A stretch of 48,195 nt of DNA, taken from NCBI GenBank assembly GCA_011390885.1, contig JAABRO010000021.1:1-48195 (forward strand), read 5' to 3'. The position numbers and the translations under genes are program-made. Shown here one piece after another: positions 9,196-17,500 of the stretch (its first letter is position 1; each line of letters starts with the position of its first letter). Under the pieces are notes generated by a model. That model saw only the letters and a list, made by a program, of their open reading frames with translations. It searched no databases and was not told the origin of the DNA. The DNA is from Gemmatimonas sp. GTDB lineage: Bacteria > Gemmatimonadota > Gemmatimonadetes > Gemmatimonadales > Gemmatimonadaceae.

Positions 9196-10626
9196 GTGAC
9201 TTCGTCTGATCGTCGGCTGCTGCTTGTCTCTTACCACTTCGGGGATGCCGGGGCCACCGGTGGGTTCCGGTGGGCGGCGATGGTGCGTGACCTGGTCGCG
9301 CGCGGCTGGGAGGTGGAGGTCATCACCTCATCGAGCGAGGCCGCGTCGTACCGGGAGGCGCGCGTGCACGTGGTGCCGCCTGCCACATGGCCGCAGCGGT
9401 GGGCCGATCGGCTGCTGGCGCCGCTTCGCGCGTTGCGCGGCGCACGCCGGGCGGAGGCGGGTGCGGGTGCACTCAAGTCCGCTGGCATCCCTCCGGACCC
9501 TGCGATGTTGCGTCGCCGCGCCGAGGCGCTGCCGATCTGGCGCATCGGACAACGACTGCCCGCAGGCGTGCTCGCAATGAAGTCGTACAACGCGCTGATC
9601 GGCATCGCGGGCGCCCTCGATTGGGCGCACCGCTCGGGCGATTTGGGGGTCGCACTGCATCGACGCACTCCCTTCAACGCGGTGATCGTTTCGACGCCGC
9701 CGCATGCCACCCAGTGGGCCGGTCATCGCATCACCGCGCGGACTGGTCTCCCGTACATCGCGGACTACCGCGATCCGTGGGCGACCGGCGTGCACGAGCT
9801 GGACGGCTACGACTCGCCGGTCTCCCGCGTGATCGGTGGATACCTCGAGCGCCGTGTCCAGTCGACCAGCCACGTGGTCGTCCACAACAATGGCAACTCG
9901 CTCGAGCGGGCCATGGCGCAGCCTCGGCTGCCGCGCGTGCCTCGCGTGTCCATCCCCAATGGCTACGACGGCGAGCCGACGACGGCACGCCCTGATCCGA
10001 CGGCGTTCCGGATCCTCTTCTCGGGGTGGATTCATCCGTTCATGGATCCCCGCGTGCTGCTGCGCGCTGTCGAGGCGCTGCGGCAGGAGGATCCGGCAGG
10101 GACGTCGTCGCTCCGGCTCGAGTTCATCGGTTCGCCCACGGACATCGAGGAGATGCCGATGACGGAGCTCGTGCAGGCCTACGGTCTTGGCGACTGCACG
10201 ACCTTCGCCGCGCGTGTGTCCCGGGAGGAGGCGATGCGCGCACAGGAGCAGGCCGCGGTCCTCGTGGCCTTCGACTGTCCGCATCCGTTGGCCGTGGCCA
10301 TGAAGTTCTATGACTACCTGCTCATGCGTGGCGACCTGCTGCTGATCGCCGAACGCGACAGTGCGCTGGACCGCGCCGCCCAGCAGCTGGGGCAGCGTGC
10401 CGTGCCGCCCGGCGATCATGCCGGGCTGGTGGCGGCGCTTCGGGGGGCGCTGGCGCGCTGGCACGCTGGCGACTACCCGTCGACCCACGATCCGGAGCGG
10501 GTCTTCCATCGGTCGCATCGCGTGGCGGAGTTCGAGGCGTTGTTCGCTTCGCTGCCTGCCACCGGCGCGGGCGGCGCCCCCGTGGCGAGGTCGTCCATGG
10601 CCGGTCGAATCGCGGTGGAGCGCTGA
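9196..10626 (+). CDS. GT-B glycosyltransferase
   Basis: This 476-residue protein starts at a GTG at 9196, with YHFGDAGATGGFRW near the N-terminus, a variant of the GT-B glycine-rich loop. The middle carries YIADYRDPW and a phrase SIPNGYDGE typical of glycosyltransferases that pair with the second Rossmann domain. The second half (about 270-440) begins RILFSGWIHPFMDP and shows a GT4-like pattern, including the acceptor/donor segment LVAFDCPHPLAVAMKFYDYLL. The usual E-x7-E motif is not clear, so the family is uncertain. It is 3 bp upstream of the amidotransferase gene, which suggests they are co-expressed in surface-glycan synthesis. Donor and acceptor are unknown. Confidence 0.8.
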   Translation: MTSSDRRLLLVSYHFGDAGATGGFRWAAMVRDLVARGWEVEVITSSSEAASYREARVHVVPPATWPQRWADRLLAPLRALRGARRAEAGAGALKSAGIPPDPAMLRRRAEALPIWRIGQRLPAGVLAMKSYNALIGIAGALDWAHRSGDLGVALHRRTPFNAVIVSTPPHATQWAGHRITARTGLPYIADYRDPWATGVHELDGYDSPVSRVIGGYLERRVQSTSHVVVHNNGNSLERAMAQPRLPRVPRVSIPNGYDGEPTTARPDPTAFRILFSGWIHPFMDPRVLLRAVEALRQEDPAGTSSLRLEFIGSPTDIEEMPMTELVQAYGLGDCTTFAARVSREEAMRAQEQAAVLVAFDCPHPLAVAMKFYDYLLMRGDLLLIAERDSALDRAAQQLGQRAVPPGDHAGLVAALRGALARWHAGDYPSTHDPERVFHRSHRVAEFEALFASLPATGAGGAPVARSSMAGRIAVER

Positions 10627-10629
10627 CGC

Positions 10630-12603
10630 ATGTGCGGCATTGCGGGCATGCTGCGACTCGACGGAGGCCCGGTCGATCGCGCACTGTTGGTGCGCATGCG
10701 GGACGCACTCTGGCATCGCGGTCCCGACGACGCGGGCCTGTGGACCGACGGATCCGTCGGCCTCGCGCACCGTCGTCTGTCCATTCTCGACCTCTCGCCG
10801 CTCGGTCACCAGCCGATGCGCGCGCCCGGTGGCAACGCCACGATCGTGTTCAACGGCGAGATCTTCAACTTCGTGGAGTTGCGCGAGGCGCTCATCGCCG
10901 AGGGCGAGGTGTTCGTGTCCACGTCCGACACCGAGGTGCTGCTGCGCCTGTGGCAGCGTCGGGGTGCGGCGTGCGTGGATCCGCTCGTGGGCATGTTCGG
11001 GTTCGCGGTCTGGGATGAAGCCCGCGGGGAGCTGTTCGCGGCGCGCGATCGGCTGGGCATCAAGCCGTTCTATTACACGCGCACGAGTACGCACTGGCTG
11101 TTCGCCTCGGAGATCAAGGCGTTGCTTGCGCACCCCGAGGTGTCGCCGCGCCTCGATGCGTGCGCCTATGCCGATGTCAGCTATGCAGGATATGCGCTGG
11201 GCGACCGCACGCTGTTCGAGGGAATTCACGCACTGCCGCCTGGGCACTCGCTCACGTTTCGCAACGGCGAGCTGTCGGTGCGTCCGTACTGGTCGTTGCG
11301 GTACGAATACGATCGGCGGCGCACCCTCGACGAGACGGTGGAGGCGCTGCGGCCGCTGCTGGATGACGCCGTGCGCATGCACTGTCGTAGCGATGCGCCC
11401 ATCGGTGCCCATCTCAGCGGCGGCCTGGATTCGAGCACCGTGGCGACGCTGGCGGCGGAGCATCGGCCGGCGCTCCCCACCTTCTCCATCCGCTTTGCGG
11501 AAGGCGGCGCGTACGACGAGTCGCGGTACGCGCGTGCGGTCGCGACGCGCATCGGGTCCACGCACCATGAGGAATCGCCGGCGGACATCCCGCTCGAATC
11601 GCTGCTGCCGTTCCTCATTCATCATGTCGAGACCCCGGTCACCCGCACGGCCATCGCCTACTTCGGCGCGGCGCGGCTCGCGCGCCGGCATGTCACGGTC
11701 GCACTGACCGGCCACGGCGGCGATGAGGTGTTCGGCGGGTATCCGGCACAGTTCGAGGTCGGGCTCGGGGTTCCGGGCGATGCCGCGAGTGCAATGCTCG
11801 CGGTGCAACCGATGTCATCGGCGCAGTCACTCGCCTTCGCGTGGCACAGCGAGGGGCCGAACGGCCTCTGGCGACGGGTGACAGGCAGGCTGCGGCGAAG
11901 CGGATCGACGGGCCCAGCCTCGGCATCGGATGCGTGGATCGCCCGCCACTGCGGGCTCCCCGAGCCGGCATCGCATCCATCGCTCTCGGATGCGTTCAAG
12001 CGCGACCTGGGCGGTTATTCGCCGCGCACGGGATTTCTCGAGGCGTTCGACCACGCGCCCACCGACGAACTGTTCGACCGGTGCGTTCACCACGACCTGC
12101 GTTCGTACCTGCCGAGTCTCCTGCATGTCGAGGACCGGACGAGCATGGCGCTGTCGCTGGAATCGCGGGTGCCGCTGCTCGATCATCGCCTGGTCGAGTT
12201 CGCAGCCACGGTACCGCCCGACGTGAAGGTTGCCGGACATCGCTCCAAGCAGCTCATCCGATTGGCGATGCGCGGACGCCTCCCCGACGAACTCATCGAT
12301 CGACGCGACAAGGGCGCCTTCCCGGTGCCGGTGGAACGGTGGATGGCGGGCCCCTTCGGCGACTGGGCGCGGCGCGTGTTGTCGGAGCCGCGCTCGCTCG
12401 AGCGCGGCGTGCATCGGCCGGAGTGGATCAGGGCGTGCGTGCGTCACGGACGATCGCTCTTTCCGCTGCTCGCGTTCGAGCTGTGGTCGCGCCTGTTCCT
12501 CGATGGCGATCGCCCGTTGCTCGATGAGGCGCGTGAGACGGCGGACCGCGTGCGCCGCGACCTGCGGCTGACTACGGCGCCGGAGCCGGTGATGCAGGAC
12601 TGA
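10630..12603 (+). CDS. asparagine synthase-type glutamine amidotransferase
   Basis: The 657-residue protein begins MCGIAG, so Cys2 is the class-II glutaminase nucleophile after Met removal. RHRGPD-like (WHRGPDD), FNGEIFN and other N-domain motifs follow. The synthetase domain has the PP-loop SGGLDSS (263-269) and GHGGDEVFGGYP. Both half-reactions look intact: glutamine hydrolysis and ATP-dependent amide formation on an acid. A GGAG ribosome site lies at 10617-10620. In exosortase/exopolysaccharide loci, relatives (exosortase-associated amidotransferases, WbpS-like) are thought to amidate sugar acids rather than make free asparagine. The location between a glycosyltransferase and a flippase supports that, though true asparagine synthase cannot be excluded. 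The last 32 bp overlap the convergent flippase gene. Confidence 0.93.
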   Translation: MCGIAGMLRLDGGPVDRALLVRMRDALWHRGPDDAGLWTDGSVGLAHRRLSILDLSPLGHQPMRAPGGNATIVFNGEIFNFVELREALIAEGEVFVSTSDTEVLLRLWQRRGAACVDPLVGMFGFAVWDEARGELFAARDRLGIKPFYYTRTSTHWLFASEIKALLAHPEVSPRLDACAYADVSYAGYALGDRTLFEGIHALPPGHSLTFRNGELSVRPYWSLRYEYDRRRTLDETVEALRPLLDDAVRMHCRSDAPIGAHLSGGLDSSTVATLAAEHRPALPTFSIRFAEGGAYDESRYARAVATRIGSTHHEESPADIPLESLLPFLIHHVETPVTRTAIAYFGAARLARRHVTVALTGHGGDEVFGGYPAQFEVGLGVPGDAASAMLAVQPMSSAQSLAFAWHSEGPNGLWRRVTGRLRRSGSTGPASASDAWIARHCGLPEPASHPSLSDAFKRDLGGYSPRTGFLEAFDHAPTDELFDRCVHHDLRSYLPSLLHVEDRTSMALSLESRVPLLDHRLVEFAATVPPDVKVAGHRSKQLIRLAMRGRLPDELIDRRDKGAFPVPVERWMAGPFGDWARRVLSEPRSLERGVHRPEWIRACVRHGRSLFPLLAFELWSRLFLDGDRPLLDEARETADRVRRDLRLTTAPEPVMQD

Positions 12604-14179
12604 CCGTGGCGTCCGGCGTCGCCTGCGGCACGGCCGCGGCACCGCGCATCGCCCTGAGCGACGCGACCACGTCACGCACGCGCCGTCGGTGCAGGAGCAC
12701 GAGCGATCCGACGTACGCCGCGGCGCCAGCGGCCACCTTCAGCGCGAAGAGCACCACATCGCTGACCGCGCCGTCCGTTATCGACGCGACGCCGACCACG
12801 GCCCCGGTCATGACGACTGCGCTGCTGGTGGCGGGCCACAGTGACCTGGCCATCGAGCGCAGGCTGAGGTCGAGGCGTCGCCGCGTGCGGAAGAAGAGCG
12901 GCCCCCGCACGAGCGGCAGGCATACGAACCACGCCGCGGCCACACCCGTCACGCCCCATCGGGCCCCGATGAGCAGGATCACGGGCACGACCAGCACGGC
13001 GAACACACCGTTGCGCGCCACGAATGAGGACTCGCCGCTCACGACCAGGATCTGCGGAAAGATCGACGTGATCGAGGGGATCACGCCCTGCAGCGCCACG
13101 AGCTGCAGGGGCACGGTCACGTCCCGCCATTCGGCGCTCAGGAACACGCGCACGAACTCGGGCGCCACGAGCGCCGTGCCCACGCACAGCGGGAACGTGG
13201 CCACGGCCAGGCCTTCGGTGATCAGGTACACATAGCGACGAAGGGCCGGGGCATCGTCCTGCGCCGCCGCGAATATGGCGGGTGTCACCCGCATCGTCAT
13301 GCCGGTGACCTTGTCGACCGCGATGGCTCCGAGGGCTCGGGCCAGCGTATACAGGCCCAGCGGCCCGTCACCCAGGACTCGGCCGATGATGAGCGAGTCC
13401 GCCGTGGAGTATCCGTAGCCGGCCACGCGCTCCACCAGGATGTTCCGGCTGAAACGAACCGCCGCCGCGATCTCCCGCGTGGGTCGCGCGAACGGCACCG
13501 GACGCAGGCGCATGTTCATCACGGTGGCCGCGAGTTGTCCCGCCGTGGGTCCGAGGGCCAGCGCCCAGTACCCGGCGCCCGCTGCGGCGAGGGTGAGGGT
13601 GGTGGCGGTCATGATCAGGGCCTGCAGCACTTCGAGTCGCGCCAGCGCGTCGAACCGCAGCTCGCGCTGCAGCAGTGCGTACGGCACCACGCGAGCGGCC
13701 GCGATCACGAACCCCACGCTCATGACCGCGACCACCATCGGCAGCTCCGCCGAGTCGAAGAAGTGGCCGAGCGGCAGGGCGACAAGGAGCGACAGCAGCA
13801 TGGCGCCCACCCCGAACACCATGGACAGCCCATTGACCTGTGCGACCGAGCGGTCGGTGAGGTCGCGCATGGCCAGCACGACGGTCCCGAGACCGAACTC
13901 GCTCATCAGGCGTGCCAGGCCGAGAAACACCGTGGCCATGGCCACGATGCCGTAGTCGGACGGCAGCAGCAGCCGCGCGACCAGGATCGTCGAAAGCCAG
14001 GAGACGATCTGGGTGCCCCAGTTCGAGATCCAGGTCCAACCGAGTCCCCGGAGCAAGGCGCGGTCGAGCGATCGACGCGCGCTCGCGACGTCGGCGGCCG
14101 TCGCAGCCGCAGAGGCATGTCCGACGTCTGGCACAGGCGGTGCCGTGTCGAACGCGGCCGGCCCGTCTTGGGTTGGCAT
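12572..14179 (-). CDS. oligosaccharide flippase (Wzx/MOP superfamily)
   Basis: This 535-residue polytopic membrane protein of the PST/MOP type would move a lipid-linked oligosaccharide across the inner membrane. After a polar N-terminus of about 40 residues, repeated hydrophobic helices run to about residue 500. Characteristic segments include ILVARLLLPSDYGIVAMATVF near TM1-2 and GRVLGDGPLGLYTLARAL in the middle. I used ATG at 14179 because the frame upstream is atypical and runs into the NRPS control region. It is transcribed towards the amidotransferase, and the two 3' ends overlap by 32 bp with no terminator. It pairs functionally with the sugar transferase and export genes at the left end. 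Confidence 0.9.
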   Translation of the reverse strand: MPTQDGPAAFDTAPPVPDVGHASAAATAADVASARRSLDRALLRGLGWTWISNWGTQIVSWLSTILVARLLLPSDYGIVAMATVFLGLARLMSEFGLGTVVLAMRDLTDRSVAQVNGLSMVFGVGAMLLSLLVALPLGHFFDSAELPMVVAVMSVGFVIAAARVVPYALLQRELRFDALARLEVLQALIMTATTLTLAAAGAGYWALALGPTAGQLAATVMNMRLRPVPFARPTREIAAAVRFSRNILVERVAGYGYSTADSLIIGRVLGDGPLGLYTLARALGAIAVDKVTGMTMRVTPAIFAAAQDDAPALRRYVYLITEGLAVATFPLCVGTALVAPEFVRVFLSAEWRDVTVPLQLVALQGVIPSITSIFPQILVVSGESSFVARNGVFAVLVVPVILLIGARWGVTGVAAAWFVCLPLVRGPLFFRTRRRLDLSLRSMARSLWPATSSAVVMTGAVVGVASITDGAVSDVVLFALKVAAGAAAYVGSLVLLHRRRVRDVVASLRAMRGAAAVPQATPDATVSPASPAPAP

Positions 14180-14315
14180 CAGGTACGTGCGTGCGTGCGA
14201 GCGGAGGGAAGGGCGCGGCGCCACATGGCATCGTCGACCCACTAATCTTAGCAGGCGACGACGATGGCGTGCCGTTCCTTCGGGGACGCGCGGCGCTGGT
14301 CGGCGCAACCTCCTC

Positions 14316-14325
14316 GTGACGTCAC
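14316..14325. promoter_or_regulatory. palindrome GTGACGTCAC
   Basis: A perfect 10-bp palindrome containing TGACGTCA ends 5 bp before the -24 element. That is too close for a classical distal enhancer, so overlap with RNA polymerase (repression) or a separate activator are both possible. Confidence 0.45.
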
Positions 14326-14330
14326 AGTCG

Positions 14331-14345
14331 TGGCACGCGTGTTGC
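14331..14345 (+). promoter_or_regulatory. consensus sigma-54 (-24/-12) promoter
   Basis: TGGCAC, five bases (GCGTG), then TTGC matches the RpoN consensus exactly. The invariant GG (14332-14333) and GC (14344-14345) are 12 bp apart. Transcription would start near 14356, upstream of every plausible NRPS start. It is the only exact match I found in the window. Confidence 0.8.
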
Positions 14346-14427
14346 GCTTGGAAGGCGAATGCGGTCAGGTATCCTGTGTGGCTGGTGGAACGTCTGGTAG
14401 CTGGACGACCCATCGCCGCGCCGTCCC

Positions 14428-14437
14428 CTGACGTCAG
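14428..14437. promoter_or_regulatory. palindrome CTGACGTCAG
   Basis: This second perfect 10-bp palindrome with the TGACGTCA core lies 112 bp downstream of the first, between the sigma-54 promoter and the NRPS start. The two sites bracket the promoter. Confidence 0.4.
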
Positions 14438-14501
14438 CGGACGCGGCGCGCATGTGACCGCTGCGTCCGATCCGGCTCCTCCTCCCGACGTGCACACCCC
14501 G

Positions 14502-17500
14502 ATGACCCTCACCCACCGCGGAACTTCGGCCCCACCGCTCCTGACCGATCTCGTGCTGCTCGGCCTCGTGGCCGGCGGTGACGAGCCGGTTCGGGTGACC
14601 GTGGATGCCACCTTCGCGGGGCGCGCCGATGAAGTCGCGTTCCGAACCGTCTGGCAGCGACTGGCGGAACAGGCGCCCGCACTCCGGCTTCGTCTCGGCG
14701 GTGATCGGGATGACGCCCCCGAACTCGAGCCGGGCCTGGCCTGTGACGCCGCGCTCGGCTGGCTTGGCGCGTGGAGCACGTCGCCGGCGGATGCGTTGTG
14801 GAGCGCCGAGGCAGTCGCCGGAACGGAGCAGGCGCTGACGGTGCGCTTCTCGCATCATCCGGCCCTGCTGGACGAGCGTTCGCGACTGCGGCTGCTCGAG
14901 ATCTGGGGTGAGGCATACGCGGCAGAACTCGCGGGGCGGGAATGGTCGGCCGCTGGACTCGCAGGTGGCGATCCGGAGTCGGAGGCCCCAGCGGCGGGCG
15001 CGCAGGCCAGTGATGTCGAACTCGCGGAGGCATTCTGGCGCCCTCGACTGTCCGCCGCTCCCGTCTCGCGTTTGTGGGCGTCGGGTGACGGTCTGTCGGC
15101 CGATCGCGTGGCGATCCGCCTGCGCGCGCTCGACGCGTCCATGCTTCGCCAGCTCGACCAACTTGCTGCCGACCTGGGTACCGACCCGGAAACCATCGTG
15201 GAGGCGGCGTTGGGGCTGGTGCTCGCGCGCGCCACAGGTTCCGACGAGGTCCGCTTCGTGGTTCGACGCGCAACGCCGTCCTTCGCGCCAAGGCTGCTGG
15301 CCGCGCCAGGCGCCCACGACCTGGTGCGGCCGTCGGCGTACTCGGTCGATGCGCACGCCTCCGTCCGCGAGGCCGTCCGCCTCACTGCGGAGCTGCACCG
15401 CGCCGCGGAGCCGCATTCCTGGCTGCCGCTCTCGCAGCTTGCCCGGTGGGATGCGCCGCGCGGATCGACCCGCGTCGCGGACGTGCTGCTCATGGTCGAC
15501 CTCGAGCCCGCGTTGGCTGCGGTCCGGGACGCACTCGGCGGTGATCTCGCCGTCCTGCGCGAACCTACCGGCTTCCCCCTCACGATCACGCTGCGCCGCT
15601 CGGCGCGCCCGCTGCTGCGCGCCGAGTTCGACGCCGCGCTCGTGCCCGAGCCGACGGTCGATGCGCTGCTGGAGGCGCTCAGCACCGTGCTCGCACAGTG
15701 GTGCGCCGCGCCGGACGCACCGCTCGGTGCCATTCGCCTGTCGCCACCTGAGCAACCGGTGTCACCGGCGCCGTTCGCGCCCGGTTCCGCGGAGCCGGCA
15801 TGGCAGGGCGGCATTGCCAGCGCGCTGAGCGTCCACTCGCTCACGGCGCCGCAGGCGCCAGCGGTGGCGTGTGGCGATGAGTCGCTCACGTACGACGACC
15901 TCGAGGCCCGCGCCGCCCTGATCGGCGGGCACCTGCGGGCGGCCGGAGTGTCGCGCGGCGACATCGTGGCGTTGCATCTCGAGCGCGGCCCCGAGCTGGC
16001 GGCCGCGGTGCTGGGCATCCTGCGCGCCGGCGCCGCCTGGCTGCCGCTCGATCCCGCCTACCCGCGCGGTCGCACGCTCGACGTGCTGCGCCGGAGCGGC
16101 GCGCGCTGCGTGCTCACCCAACGCGCCCTGGCCGGGGTGCTCGCCGAGGCGGGCGTCCCCGAACTGCTGCTCGAGGATGCCCCCTCGGCCGAGCCGGTGC
16201 CGCCGCTCGAGATGTCGCCGGACGAACCGGCGTACCTCATCTACACCTCGGGCTCCACAGGCACTCCCAAGGGCGTGCTCGTCTCGCACGGGAACGTGGT
16301 GCGTTACGCGCGCGCGCTGGGAGAGGTCGTGGGGCTGGAGCCCACGGATCGCTGGCTGCACACGGCGTCCATGGCGTTCTCGTCGTCCGTGCGCCAGCTG
16401 CTGGTGCCGCTGCTCAATGGCGCGACCGTGGTGATCGCCCGGCGTGCCGAGGTCGCGGATCCGCGCGAGCTGCTGCGCGTGGCGCGGCAGGCGCGGATCA
16501 CCATCATGGACCTCGTGCCCTCGTACTGGGCGCGCGTGGTGGAGGCGCTCGAGGCGGAGCCCGCGCTGGCGGTCCCCTCGCTTCGGCTCGCCCTGTCGGC
16601 CAGCGAGCCGCTGCCGGCGGCGGTGCTCGAGCGCTGGTTGCGGCTCGCGCCGGAGGGACAGCGGTTCATCAACATGTTCGGGCAGACGGAGACCACCGGG
16701 ATCGTGGCGGCCGGAGAGGTCACGCTCGAGGACTGCCGCGACGGCGCCATTCTCCCGCTCGGTCGGGCGCTCCCGGGCAATCGCCTCCTGGTGCTCGATG
16801 CCGCCGGCCAGCCCCTGCCGGCCGGCCTCACCGGCGAGATCGTCGTGAGTGGCAGCAACGTGGGGCTCGGCTACCTCGGTGACCCGGAGCTCACGGCCGC
16901 CCGCTTTCGACCGGATCCGTTCCACGGCAACGGAGCGCGCCTGTACGCGACCGGCGACCGCGGCTACGTGCGCCCGGACGGGCGGCTCGCGTTCGTCGGT
17001 CGGCAGGACAATCAGGTCAAGGTGCGCGGCCACCGCGTGGAAGTGGAGGAGATCGAAGCGGTGCTCACGCGCCACGTCGGCGTGTCCGAGGCGGCCGTGG
17101 ACGTGCGCGTCGATGCGGGGGGTGACGTGCGCCTCGTGGCGTTCGTGGTCCCCGCCGTGGCCGGCGAGGCGCCCGCCGCGCGCGAACTGCGTGACCATCT
17201 CGCCGCCACGCTGCCGGACTACATGATGCCGGCCGCGTTCACGCCAAGCGTCGCGCTGCCGCGCACCCCGAACGGCAAGCTCGACCGAGCGGCGCTGCGC
17301 GCGCTCGCGGTGGACTTCGCACCGATCGCCCCCTCGTACGTGGCTCCCCGAACGCCCCTCGAGTCCGAACTCTCGGCGCTCTGGTGCGAGGTGCTTGGCG
17401 TGTCACGGGTGGGGGTGAGCGACCACTTCTTCGAGATCGGCGGCCACTCCCTCATGGCCATTCGCGTGCTCGCGCGCATTCGGGCCACCCACGGGGTGGA

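Larger units (their letters stand above)
14180..14501. promoter_or_regulatory. divergent control region before the NRPS operon
   Basis: This is 322 bp between the flippase start and the chosen NRPS start. It holds a consensus sigma-54 promoter on the plus strand and two 10-bp palindromes, listed separately. A frame stays open through it on both strands, but the composition is unlike either neighbour's protein. I see no clear promoter for the flippase on the minus strand. Confidence 0.7.

Noticed and set aside
14013-14501. Upstream extension of the NRPS frame
   Set aside because: The extra 163 residues cover the flippase start and the sigma-54 promoter and have atypical composition. A start downstream of the promoter is needed.
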